DNA of 64,000 nt from Lysinibacillus cavernae (GTDB lineage Bacteria; Bacillota; Bacilli; Bacillales_A; Planococcaceae): positions 124,001 to 188,000 of the forward strand of contig NZ_WMEF01000008.1 in assembly GCF_009724685.1 (NCBI RefSeq), in the 5' to 3' direction. The position numbers and the translations under genes are program-made. Shown here in pieces: positions 26,072 to 33,373 of the stretch. The stretch's first letter is position 1, and every line of letters starts with the position of its first letter. The notes beneath the pieces were generated by a model. That model did not search any database. It had not been told where the DNA came from and was given only the letters and a program-made list of their open reading frames with translations.

Positions 26072-26129
26072 ATAGTTGTAGTAAGTAATACTTAATAGCT
26101 TGATTTCCTAAAAGCTGTTGAGAAAAAAA

Positions 26130-26179
26130 TTTTACCCCGGTACTAAGTGTTACTGAATATAAGTCAGACAAAATAGAGG
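26130..26179 (+). promoter_or_regulatory. Promoter/operator box A (padR)
   Basis: A 50-bp block that aligns without gaps to box B at 26998-27047 with 39 identities. It contains TACTAA as a -10 with TTGAGA 17 bases upstream (26118-26123). Probably the PadR-controlled promoter. Confidence 0.65.
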
Positions 26180-26190
26180 TGGTTGTAAAT

Positions 26191-26511
26191 ATGGAAAATT
26201 TAACCGAAATGCTGAAGGGTTCGCTGGAAGGCTGCGTGCTGGAAATCATCAGCCGTCATGAAACCTATGGCTACGAGATCACCCGACGCTTGAACGATCT
26301 TGGGTTTACCGAAGTTGTGGAAGGGACGGTCTACACCATCCTCGTACGTTTAGAGAAGAAAAAACTGGTGAGTATAGAGAAGAAACCATCAGATATGGGG
26401 CCACCCCGCAAATTTTACTCACTTAATGAAGCTGGTCGCCATGAACTTAAATTATTTTGGGAGAAATGGGATTTTATATCATCAAAAATTAATGTTCTGA
26501 AGTCAAACTAG
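26191..26511 (+). CDS. PadR family transcriptional regulator
   Basis: A 106-residue PadR (LmrR-like, subfamily 2) repressor. The winged helix carries GSLEGCVLEIISRHETYGYEITRRLNDLGF and VVEGTVYTILVRLEKKKLV, and the C-terminal helix is short. These proteins bind a drug or phenolic ligand and release an exporter operon. The ATG at 26191 has AGAGGTGG eight bases upstream; the GTG at 26179 is inside that site. Coding GC is clearly higher than in flanking genes. It is the first gene of the cassette padR, DUF1048, ABC ATPase, ABC permease. Confidence 0.9.
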   Translation: MENLTEMLKGSLEGCVLEIISRHETYGYEITRRLNDLGFTEVVEGTVYTILVRLEKKKLVSIEKKPSDMGPPRKFYSLNEAGRHELKLFWEKWDFISSKINVLKSN

Positions 26512-26583
26512 CTTCATATGATATTCCATCCAATATTTTTGGAGTGTCTTTTTCAGCTTTATAAAAAAGGAGGAAAAAATAAC

Positions 26584-26925
26584 ATGATAGAAATGTTCAA
26601 AAAATTGATTGGTGATAAAAAAGAGTACAAGATGATGATGGCACGGGTTGAAGCCCTTCCAGAGGAATACCAGTTTGTATTTAAAAAAATTCAAAACTAC
26701 ATGTGGAATTTCTCGACTGGTAACGGGATGGATATGCTACACATGCAGTATGAATTAATCGATTTGTTCGAAGCCGGTGCGGCGGAAGGCAGACAGGTGC
26801 TAGAAATCACTGGGGACGACGTGGCGTCCTTTGCCGATGAACTAGTGGCAAACGCTAAAACGTATATCGCCAAGTATCGTGAAGATTTGAACGAGAGTAT
26901 TATGAAGCAATTAGGAAAAAAGTAA
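26584..26925 (+). CDS. DUF1048 family protein
   Basis: A 113-residue, mostly helical protein: MIEMFKKLIGDKKEYKMMMARVEALPEEYQFVFKKI at the N-terminus and a C-terminal helix pair with LVANAKTYIAKYREDLNESI. DUF1048 proteins are regularly coded next to PadR regulators and ABC exporters; their action is unknown. The ATG at 26584 is ten bases behind GGAGG; the frame is open 22 codons upstream without support. Transcribed with padR and followed by a hairpin with a U tail. Confidence 0.87.
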   Translation: MIEMFKKLIGDKKEYKMMMARVEALPEEYQFVFKKIQNYMWNFSTGNGMDMLHMQYELIDLFEAGAAEGRQVLEITGDDVASFADELVANAKTYIAKYREDLNESIMKQLGKK

Positions 26926-26943
26926 ATTCAACAGATAATACCG

Positions 26944-27001
26944 ACTGAATAGTTGATTACAATGTGAATGAACACCACCTTAGCTATTCAGTTATTTTTT
27001 T
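26944..27001 (+). terminator. Terminator or attenuator after DUF1048 gene
   Basis: CTGAATAG (26945-26952) pairs with CTATTCAG (26984-26991) across a 31-base loop, followed by a T-rich run that is also the start of operator box B. Confidence 0.55.
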
Positions 27002-27047
27002 ACCTTAGTACTAAGTTATACAGATTATCAGTCTGACTAAGTAGAGG
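26998..27047 (+). promoter_or_regulatory. Promoter/operator box B (ABC exporter)
   Basis: The second copy of the 50-bp block. It carries a perfect 12-bp palindrome CTTAGTACTAAG at 27004-27015 centred on the same TACTAA as box A. This places the exporter under the same regulator as padR itself. Confidence 0.65.
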
Positions 27048-27090
27048 CAACCTAGCTTTACAAGATGCTTATTAAAAGGAGGAAAAAAGT

Positions 27091-27852
27091 ATGAACAATG
27101 GTGCGATTTCTGTAAAAGGGTTAAAGAAATCCTTTAAAGACAAGGAAGTTTTAAAGGGGGTGGATTTTGAGGTGCGCCGTGGTGAAATTTTCGCGCTGCT
27201 GGGCTCAAATGGAGCGGGCAAGACGACGACGGTCAACATCCTCTCAACACTGATGAAATCCGATGGCGGTGAAGTAGGTGTTTGTGGCTTTGACGTCCAT
27301 AGTCAGCCAGATCATGTACGCCAGAGCATCAGCCTGACAGGGCAGTTTGCTGCTTTAGATGGCATGCTCACTGGGCGAGAAAACCTGATGATGATTGCCA
27401 AGTTGCGGGGAGCTACAAATCCCGCTCAAGTCGCTGACAATTTGCTTGCAAAATTCAGCCTAAGCGATGCGGCCAACCGCCGAGCGGACCAGTATTCTGG
27501 CGGGATGAAGCGCCGGCTTGACATCGCCATGAGCCTGATTGGGACGCCAGCAGTTATTTTTCTCGACGAACCGACGACAGGGCTTGACCCCGAAGCACGA
27601 ATTGAAGTCTGGGATACCGTCAAAGAGCTTGCAGGCGGAGGCACGACCATTTTGCTGACGACCCAGTACCTGGAGGAAGCTGAACAACTCGCGGACCGTA
27701 TCGCCATCCTACATGGCGGAAAAATTATTACGACCGGTACCCTTACCGAACTCAAAGCGATGTTCCCACCAGCGAAAGTGGAGTACATCGAGAAGCAACC
27801 GACATTGGAGGAAATTTTCCTAGCAATCATCGGTACAAAGGAGGAGATGTAA
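27091..27852 (+). CDS. ABC transporter ATPase, DrrA type
   Basis: A 253-residue ATPase of the daunorubicin-resistance (DrrA) class. Walker A GSNGAGKTTT near residue 38, Q-loop QFAALDGMLTGREN, signature YSGGMKRRLDIAMSL, Walker B VIFLDEPTTGLD, and the H-loop position occupied by Q in LLTTQYLEEAEQLADR, as is usual for DrrA. It powers efflux with the next gene, four bases downstream in register. The ATG is behind AAAGGAGG. GC-rich codons. Drug efflux is inferred from family and the PadR regulator. Confidence 0.93.
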   Translation: MNNGAISVKGLKKSFKDKEVLKGVDFEVRRGEIFALLGSNGAGKTTTVNILSTLMKSDGGEVGVCGFDVHSQPDHVRQSISLTGQFAALDGMLTGRENLMMIAKLRGATNPAQVADNLLAKFSLSDAANRRADQYSGGMKRRLDIAMSLIGTPAVIFLDEPTTGLDPEARIEVWDTVKELAGGGTTILLTTQYLEEAEQLADRIAILHGGKIITTGTLTELKAMFPPAKVEYIEKQPTLEEIFLAIIGTKEEM

Positions 27853-28602
27853 ATGAAAAGCAACACAGGAGTATTACTAGGACGTTTAATGCGCAACATC
27901 ATGCGCAGCCCGGATACGATTATCACGGTGGCGATTACGCCGATTATGATGATGCTGTTATTTGTCTACGTTTTTGGCGGAGCCATTGAGACAGGAACAG
28001 ATAACTACGTCAATTATTTATTGCCAGGAATCTTGCTGATGGCAATTGCATCTGGCGTCGCTTACACATCACTACGCCTGTTTACGGATGTAAAGAGTGG
28101 GCTGATGGCGCGTTTCATTACCATGCCCATCAAGCGCTCGTCGGTATTGTGGGCTCACGTGTTGACTTCGCTTGTTTCTAATGCACTTACTGTCGTTGTG
28201 GTAATCCTTATCGCCCTATTGATGGGCTTCCGTTCCAGCGCTGGTATCCTGGATTGGCTCTCGGTAGCTGGGATACTCGGGCTGTTTACACTGGCACTGA
28301 CATGGCTAGCAATCATTCCCGGATTAACAGCGAAGTCTATGGAAGGGGCGACAGCTTACTCGTACCCACTGATTTTCCTGCCGTTTATTAGTTCGGCCTT
28401 TGTACCCACTGAAACCATGCCTAAAATTGTCCGTGCGTTTGCTGAGAACCAGCCTGTGACTTCAATCGTGAATACGATTCGTGCCCTCTTGTATGAAGGG
28501 TCTGTTGGCAACGGTATTTGGATCGCGGTTGCCTGGTGTGTCGGTATCATGGTCATCGCCTACTTTTTCGCCAGTAAACAATTTAAACGCCAGCTAGGGT
28601 AA
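27853..28602 (+). CDS. ABC transporter permease, DrrB type
   Basis: A 249-residue integral membrane permease of the ABC-2/DrrB family with six hydrophobic segments. PIMMMLLFVYVFGGAI, NYLLPGILLM, the LMARFITMPIKRSSVLWAH coupling loop, FLPFISSAFVPTETMP and the re-entrant ENQPVTSIVNTIRALL are typical. The ATG directly follows the ATPase stop with AAGGAGGAG. It partners the upstream ATPase as a drug or lipid exporter. Confidence 0.92.
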   Translation: MKSNTGVLLGRLMRNIMRSPDTIITVAITPIMMMLLFVYVFGGAIETGTDNYVNYLLPGILLMAIASGVAYTSLRLFTDVKSGLMARFITMPIKRSSVLWAHVLTSLVSNALTVVVVILIALLMGFRSSAGILDWLSVAGILGLFTLALTWLAIIPGLTAKSMEGATAYSYPLIFLPFISSAFVPTETMPKIVRAFAENQPVTSIVNTIRALLYEGSVGNGIWIAVAWCVGIMVIAYFFASKQFKRQLG

Positions 28603-28629
28603 GAACATCATTATAGATTTTTCCATAGT

Positions 28630-28669
28630 AAAAAGTCGATTTCTTGTCGTATAGGAATTCGACTTTTTT
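28630..28669 (+). terminator. Terminator of the DrrAB-type operon
   Basis: AAAAAGTCGA ... TCGACTTTTTT, extended inside by TTC/GAA, with a T6 tail. Confidence 0.8.
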
Positions 28670-28802
28670 AGATTGGACATTGCTTAGCGTGTAATTTCTT
28701 CGTTTTGTCAGCAGCACCCCTATAAGAGTGGGGAAGGGGTTGCTATATTTATATTTAGGATAGATGAAAATAAAGCATAGCTAAAATAGTACGAGTACGT
28801 TA

Positions 28803-28835
28803 AAAAGGAGAGCAGTACAAGTCTGCTCTCCTTTC
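28803..28835 (-). terminator. Terminator of the amino acid ABC operon
   Basis: AAAGGAGAGCAG/CTGCTCTCCTTT, a perfect 12-bp stem with a 7-base loop, followed on the minus strand by T5. Confidence 0.93.
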
Positions 28836-28838
28836 AAA

Positions 28839-29585
28839 TTAGTTAAGATTCTTCTGTAAAAACGCCTTTGTTCGGTCGTTTTGTGGGTTTGTAAAAAAGT
28901 TGTCAGGATGGTCGGATTCGATGATTTGGCCACCATCCATAAAGACGACTTTGTTCGCTACTTCTCGTGCAAAGCCCATTTCATGTGTTACGACAATCAT
29001 GGTCATCTGGTCTTCGGCTAAGCTTTTCATTACCTTTAGTACTTCTCCTGTTAGCTCAGGATCTAGGGCAGATGTTGGCTCATCAAATAATAAAATTTGA
29101 GGATTCATCATCAAGGCACGGGCAATGGCTACACGTTGCTTTTGGCCACCTGATAGATTAGCTGGATAAGCCTTTGCTTTATCAGCAAGTCCAATTTTTT
29201 TAAGTAGATCCAGACAACGGCTCGTAATGGCTTCAGCTGATTCTGTTTTTAATAAGCTCGGTGCCATTTCAAGGTTTTGCTGGACTGTTAAGTGGGGGAA
29301 CAGGTTAAAGTGCTGAAAGACCATACCCATTTTAGCTGTTATGTCTTTGATCTCCTGTGGTTTAGCATAATGACCATCTTGCACAAGATAATCGCCATCT
29401 ACTACAATACTGCCACCCTCAATTTCTTCTAAATGAATTAAGCTTCGAAGCATTGTACTTTTACCTGATCCAGAAGGACCAATGACAGCGATGACATCGT
29501 TTTTCTCAACCGTAAATGTAATTTGTTTAAGAACTTCCACCTGATCGAAAGATTTCTTCAAGCTTGTTACTTCCATCAATGCCAT
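28839..29585 (-). CDS. Polar amino acid ABC transporter, ATPase
   Basis: A 248-residue ATPase of the GlnQ/TcyC class. Walker [14 protein letters not shown]-loop [12 protein letters not shown], signature [15 protein letters not shown], Walker [16 protein letters not shown] and H-loop [12 protein letters not shown] are complete. The ATG at 29583-29585 is eight bases behind AGAGG; a GTG three codons upstream is an alternative. It is the last gene of a binding protein, permease, ATPase operon. Confidence 0.93.
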   Translation of the reverse strand: MALMEVTSLKKSFDQVEVLKQITFTVEKNDVIAVIGPSGSGKSTMLRSLIHLEEIEGGSIVVDGDYLVQDGHYAKPQEIKDITAKMGMVFQHFNLFPHLTVQQNLEMAPSLLKTESAEAITSRCLDLLKKIGLADKAKAYPANLSGGQKQRVAIARALMMNPQILLFDEPTSALDPELTGEVLKVMKSLAEDQMTMIVVTHEMGFAREVANKVVFMDGGQIIESDHPDNFFTNPQNDRTKAFLQKNLN

Positions 29586-29596
29586 ATGTGTCACCT

Positions 29597-30253
29597 CTAT
29601 TCAAATTTAAAGCGTTTTTCTAGCCATTTAAAGAACACTGTTAGGACAAGGGTCATGACTAAATAAATAGCACCAGCAATAAAGAACGGCACAATCGTAA
29701 AGTCACGATTCACGGCTGTTTGCGCAAAATGCAGTAACTCTGGGACAGCTACCGCATAGAGCAGGGCAGTATCCTTAATTAGCGTAACGGACTCATTTGA
29801 TAATGCTGGTAATGCTACGCGGAACATTTGTGGCAAAATCACACGTGTTGTCGTTTGCCACTTTGATAAACCGAGTACCTGAGCTGCCTCATATTGTCCT
29901 TTATCAATGGCAAGAAGACCACCTCGGAATATTTCTGCAAAATAGGCAGCATAATTTAAAATAAAGCCAAGGCAAGCGGCCACAAAACGATCAAGTACTA
30001 AATATTCACCGATTACTGGCAGCATAGGTAAACCGAAGCAAATTAATAATAATTGTAGTAATAGTGGTGTACCACGCATGATATATATATACGTATGTGC
30101 AAGCCAAGAAAGTGGTTTAATGCGACTTTTCACTGCGAGTGTTAGCAAAAAGCCGAATGGAATCGATACTAGAATGGCGATGAAAAACAGTAAAACTGTC
30201 ATTTTCGCTCCTTCTAGCATCGGCAATATCATAGTTTGCCAGTAATCCGCCAT
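29597..30253 (-). CDS. Polar amino acid ABC transporter, permease
   Basis: A 218-residue permease of the HisM/GlnP family with about five helices. The EAA loop ([21 protein letters not shown]) and the [20 protein letters not shown] segment are typical. GGAGGGACATCTTT precedes the ATG. It forms an importer with the lipoprotein (30321) and the ATPase (28839). Confidence 0.93.
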   Translation of the reverse strand: MADYWQTMILPMLEGAKMTVLLFFIAILVSIPFGFLLTLAVKSRIKPLSWLAHTYIYIMRGTPLLLQLLLICFGLPMLPVIGEYLVLDRFVAACLGFILNYAAYFAEIFRGGLLAIDKGQYEAAQVLGLSKWQTTTRVILPQMFRVALPALSNESVTLIKDTALLYAVAVPELLHFAQTAVNRDFTIVPFFIAGAIYLVMTLVLTVFFKWLEKRFKFE

Positions 30254-30264
30254 AAAGATGTCCC

Positions 30265-30302
30265 TCCAAAAAGAGTAAGAGTTTCACAAAGGAAACTCTT
30301 AC
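30265..30302 (-). terminator. Partial terminator between binding protein and permease
   Basis: On the minus strand, GTAAGAGTTTC and GAAACTCTTAC form a perfect 11-bp stem with a 6-base loop followed by TCTTTTT, directly upstream of the permease ribosome site. It probably lowers permease and ATPase expression relative to the binding protein. Confidence 0.7.
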
Positions 30303-30320
30303 AGATGATGTATCCTGTCA

Positions 30321-31121
30321 TTACTTTAATACTTTATCTTCACCGAACCATTTTGTAGAAATTTCAGCAGCCGTACCATCCGCATTCATTTTGTCTAATG
30401 CAGCTTGTAATTTTTCCAACAATGCTTCATTGCCTGGCTTCACACCAATACCATACTGTTCAGGTGCAAGTGATTCCTCTAATAATTTGAATGTATCAGG
30501 TTGTTGTGTCATGTAATATTCTGCAACAACAGCATCAATGACAACGGCATCAATACGTCCTGTTTTTAAGTCTGATAAAGCTAAAACATTATCCGCAAAT
30601 TCAGTAATTTTTTTCACTTCTTTGTGAATCGGGTTACCGTTTAATGCATCTGCAGCAGAAGAAAGGGATTGAATACCTACTTCTTGTCCAGCTAAATCAC
30701 TTAGTTTTGAAATCTTTGAATCTACTTTTGTTAGCACAACTTGAGCGTTTTCAAGATAAGGCTTTGTAAATAATACTTTTTCTTTACGTTCATCTGTAAT
30801 GGTATAACCATTCCAAATTAAATCAATACGACCACTGAGTAATTCTGCTTCTTTTGTTTTCCAATCAATTGGTTGGAATTCTGCTTCGACGCCCATATGC
30901 TCAGCCGCCGCACGTGCTAAGTCAATATCGAAACCAACGATGTCGTTTTTGTCATCGCGGAAGCCCATTGGTGCAAATTTATCGTCAATCCCAATAATAA
31001 TTTTTTCTTGGTCAGCAGCTGTATTGTCTTTCTCTGCTGTATTGTCTTTCGATGTACCACATGCTGCTAAAACAATCGCTGCTGTTAGCAGCATGAATAA
31101 AGTCACTACACGTTTCATCAT
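30321..31121 (-). CDS. Amino acid ABC transporter, substrate-binding lipoprotein
   Basis: A 266-residue family 3 solute-binding lipoprotein. The signal peptide ends in the lipobox LAAC with lipidated C21, followed by a Ser/Asp/Lys linker. The domain shows IIGIDDKFAPMGFRD, IVGFDIDLARAAAEHMG, IDLIWNGYTITDERKEKV and YGIGVKPGNEALL, characteristic of polar amino acid or cystine binders. The substrate is not resolved. Its promoter is at 31175-31203; a U-tailed hairpin separates it from the permease. Confidence 0.92.
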   Translation of the reverse strand: MMKRVVTLFMLLTAAIVLAACGTSKDNTAEKDNTAADQEKIIIGIDDKFAPMGFRDDKNDIVGFDIDLARAAAEHMGVEAEFQPIDWKTKEAELLSGRIDLIWNGYTITDERKEKVLFTKPYLENAQVVLTKVDSKISKLSDLAGQEVGIQSLSSAADALNGNPIHKEVKKITEFADNVLALSDLKTGRIDAVVIDAVVAEYYMTQQPDTFKLLEESLAPEQYGIGVKPGNEALLEKLQAALDKMNADGTAAEISTKWFGEDKVLK

Positions 31122-31174
31122 TTATTTCCCCCTATAATCCTTCACTTTCGTTTGCTAAACTACTAATGTGTTAA

Positions 31175-31203
31175 AGGATATCACCGCTTATTATTTATGT
31201 CAA
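31175..31203 (-). promoter_or_regulatory. Sigma-A promoter of the amino acid ABC operon
   Basis: On the minus strand, TTGACA, a 17-base spacer and TATCCT, 53 bases upstream of the start. Confidence 0.7.
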
Positions 31204-31302
31204 TATCGTTTTGGATTAATCAGAAAATTACCTACACTTTCTAGCATTTTTTCATAAAATATTTAAATTGGGGGATAGTAAATAACTGAATAAAGGGGAA
31301 AA

Positions 31303-31333
31303 GAAAAAGAGACTGTTTACAAAAGACAGTCTC
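31303..31333 (-). terminator. Terminator of the RNase HI gene
   Basis: GAGACTGT/ACAGTCTC stem with a 9-base loop, followed by T5-6 on the minus strand. Confidence 0.88.
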
Positions 31334-31343
31334 ATGGATTGTG

Positions 31344-31736
31344 TTAGCCATTTTTGCTTTGGATCGCTTTTCGTGCCAAGGCATCAGCTGCTTTGTTTTG
31401 TGAATCCGGCACCCATTTGATAAAAAATAAATCAAAACTAGTGGCGAGCGATAAAGCTTTTTCCAAATAAGGTTTAAATTCCTCATTTTTCACATATTCT
31501 TTTTCCATAGAAGCGACAACGATTTTGGAATCGGAGCGTACGGATACAAGGGTGGGGCCTAGCTTTTGTGCTTCTTCGAGTCCGCGAACTAATGCAGTGA
31601 ATTCAGCAATGTGGTTGTTTGTTTCACCAATATACTCACTGATTTGGATATGATGACCTTCCCCTTTAATAAATAGTCCGATACCACTTGGACCAGGATT
31701 TCCTGCACTGGCAGCATCTATATAAACTTCTAACAT
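31344..31736 (-). CDS. Minimal RNase HI family protein
   Basis: A 130-residue RNase H-fold protein. The catalytic set appears complete: D7 (YIDAASAGNPGPSG), E45 (HIAEFTALVRGL), D69 (VRSDSK) and D118 (NKAADALARKA). There is no N-terminal hybrid-binding domain and no basic handle, as in the small YpeP/YpdQ-like group, whose activity on RNA/DNA hybrids is variable. The ATG at 31734-31736 follows AGTAGGG; the frame opens ten codons upstream. Monocistronic. Confidence 0.85.
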   Translation of the reverse strand: MLEVYIDAASAGNPGPSGIGLFIKGEGHHIQISEYIGETNNHIAEFTALVRGLEEAQKLGPTLVSVRSDSKIVVASMEKEYVKNEEFKPYLEKALSLATSFDLFFIKWVPDSQNKAADALARKAIQSKNG

Positions 31737-31896
31737 AGCATCCCTACTTTGCAATGAGACTTCCATATAATTGTACTACAAGGATAGTAAATAGTGCCTG
31801 TTAAAAATTAAACAAACAAAATAGTTGATTGTTCAATTTGAACGCTTCATAATAGTAGGAAGTGAATTTTGGACGTGAAAGGAGCGAGAGTTCAAC

Positions 31897-32088
31897 ATGG
31901 ATAAAGTGACAGTTATGAAGGATATTGACGAACTGCATGATACGTATTGTGCGGATTGCTTAGTGATCAAGCATTTACGTAAAGACCGTGGTAAACCAGG
32001 AGCTCATCGTTTCTGTATTGAGTCCTGTTCAGTTGGAGAAAAGCTACAGTTTTTAGGAGAAGAGCTTTTGAAAGTTTATAGTAAATAA
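31897..32088 (+). CDS. Zinc-finger domain protein (C2HC-Ix2C)
   Basis: A 63-residue protein with C18-x2-C21 and H37-x2-C40-I-x2-C44, exactly the zf-C2HCIx2C pattern found in small Bacillus proteins of unknown role. The intervening stretch is basic (IKHLRKDRGK). The ATG is behind AAAGGAGCGAGAG. Single gene ended by a strong hairpin. Confidence 0.85.
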   Translation: MDKVTVMKDIDELHDTYCADCLVIKHLRKDRGKPGAHRFCIESCSVGEKLQFLGEELLKVYSK

Positions 32089-32108
32089 GTATCCAAGCAC
32101 ATAAGAAA

Positions 32109-32147
32109 AAGCTACATTTATTAGCAATACGCTAACAAATGTAGCTT
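32109..32147. terminator. Bidirectional terminator
   Basis: AAGCTACATTT and AAATGTAGCTT plus an inner TTAGC/GCTAA; 16 paired bases with one mismatch. Shared by the convergent SEC-C gene. Confidence 0.88.
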
Positions 32148-32162
32148 CTTTAATTATAACGA

Positions 32163-33146
32163 TTATTTTGTTTCAGCATAGTTACTTAAGTCTTGGTAAT
32201 ACTTTGTTAGAGAAGAAGCAGAAATATCGAATGTCGCAGCGATTTCTTTCACTGTCATAGAAAGGGATTCAAATAGCTCTTTCTCCTGACCATAACGAAT
32301 CGCACCAGCAGCAATGGCCGCTTCTTTCCGAGCAGTAGGTTGTCCTTCAATTAAATAATCTTCTAGTAGCTCGAGCATCGGAGCTGTATCACGATCATTT
32401 TGCTCTAAGAAGTCTTTTACTTGCGTAAGGACAGTGCTCTCAAAGTTGGTAAATTCCTCACCTTTATAGCCATTTGATACAAGTAACTCCCAGAAGGCTA
32501 GGTGCTCTTCTTTTAAGAATGCGCTAACCTTTTTCTCGGATGTTTCAAATTTTTTCTTAAATTCTTCAAATACTTTTGCATGATTTTCAGGGAAGAAAAT
32601 CAGTGTAGACACAGCTAAATAATGTGTCGATTCCTTCGTTCCATCTGGTAAGATAAAGGCAAATACGTGCATACCTTCAGGAATTGGTTTGTCATTTTCA
32701 CGACGAATATAAAGCTCTTCATTTGTAAGTAAATGACTAGCTTTGAAATATTTTTCCTCAACAACAGACACCGTACCAATAAATAAAGTCGGTTGAGACC
32801 AGTCTTCAAGTACTTTGACAGTAGAAGGTCTTACTGCCTTTTTCTTCGTTTTCTTTAAGTAGCTTTTCCAAATAGATGGCTCTTGATGGAAGAAAAAGTC
32901 GTCTAAAGCAATGGCTTCAATTAGCTCACGCTGTAGAACACTCTCTAATTTAGGCTGCCATGTGCCCACATGCTCGATATACGCACGAACATCTTTACGT
33001 TCGGGATATTCTAAGAAAAATGTTTGTAGCACACGCTCTAATTCCTCGATTTGTACTGTTTCCACTGTTACTTGCTGTTTGCCTTCACAACATTTTTTAT
33101 ATTTTTTGCCGCTACCGCATGGGCATGGATCATTACGTTTTACCAT
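32163..33146 (-). CDS. SEC-C motif protein with C-terminal HTH-like end
   Basis: A 327-residue protein beginning with a SEC-C zinc motif, DPCPCGSGKKYKKCC at residues 6-20 (zinc ligands C8, C10, C19, C20). The body is a mixed alpha/beta region without a domain I can name. The last 35 residues, SMTVKEIAATFDISASSLTKYY, look like a helix-turn-helix of the resolvase or Psq kind. Members of this type are annotated only as SEC-C proteins. ATG behind GGAAGTG. Monocistronic. Confidence 0.82.
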   Translation of the reverse strand: MVKRNDPCPCGSGKKYKKCCEGKQQVTVETVQIEELERVLQTFFLEYPERKDVRAYIEHVGTWQPKLESVLQRELIEAIALDDFFFHQEPSIWKSYLKKTKKKAVRPSTVKVLEDWSQPTLFIGTVSVVEEKYFKASHLLTNEELYIRRENDKPIPEGMHVFAFILPDGTKESTHYLAVSTLIFFPENHAKVFEEFKKKFETSEKKVSAFLKEEHLAFWELLVSNGYKGEEFTNFESTVLTQVKDFLEQNDRDTAPMLELLEDYLIEGQPTARKEAAIAAGAIRYGQEKELFESLSMTVKEIAATFDISASSLTKYYQDLSNYAETK

Positions 33147-33320
33147 AATTAGAACACTTCCTTCGAAAATTGTTAATCGTATATTGCTAAATAATTTGCG
33201 TACTCTTAATAATAACGGTACTTGTGTATGAAGAAAAATAATTGTCTATTTTGAAATATCTAAAAAATATGGAGGGACGCCCTGATTCTAGTATATGTAC
33301 GTATTCGTTCACTTAGAACT

Positions 33321-33366
33321 AAAAAAAGAAAACGATCTACACTTTTAAAGTGCAGTACCGTTTTCT
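33321..33366 (-). terminator. Terminator of pepF
   Basis: AGAAAACG/CGTTTTCT outer stem with a second pairing block inside; on the minus strand it is followed by a run of T. Confidence 0.75.
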
Positions 33367-33373
33367 ATACAAT

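Noticed and set aside
27426-27926. 166-codon frame antisense to the ABC ATPase
   Set aside because: It is a by-product of the high GC of the cassette, has no ribosome site and runs against a clear gene.
28690-28740. Hairpin-like CACCCC/GGGG segment after the DrrAB-type operon
   Set aside because: The pairing is short and in wrong register (CACCCC with GTGGGG is not complementary), so no structure is claimed.
31122-31343. T-box or S-box leader for the amino acid importer
   Set aside because: No T-box sequence, specifier stem or S-box core; only an ordinary promoter.
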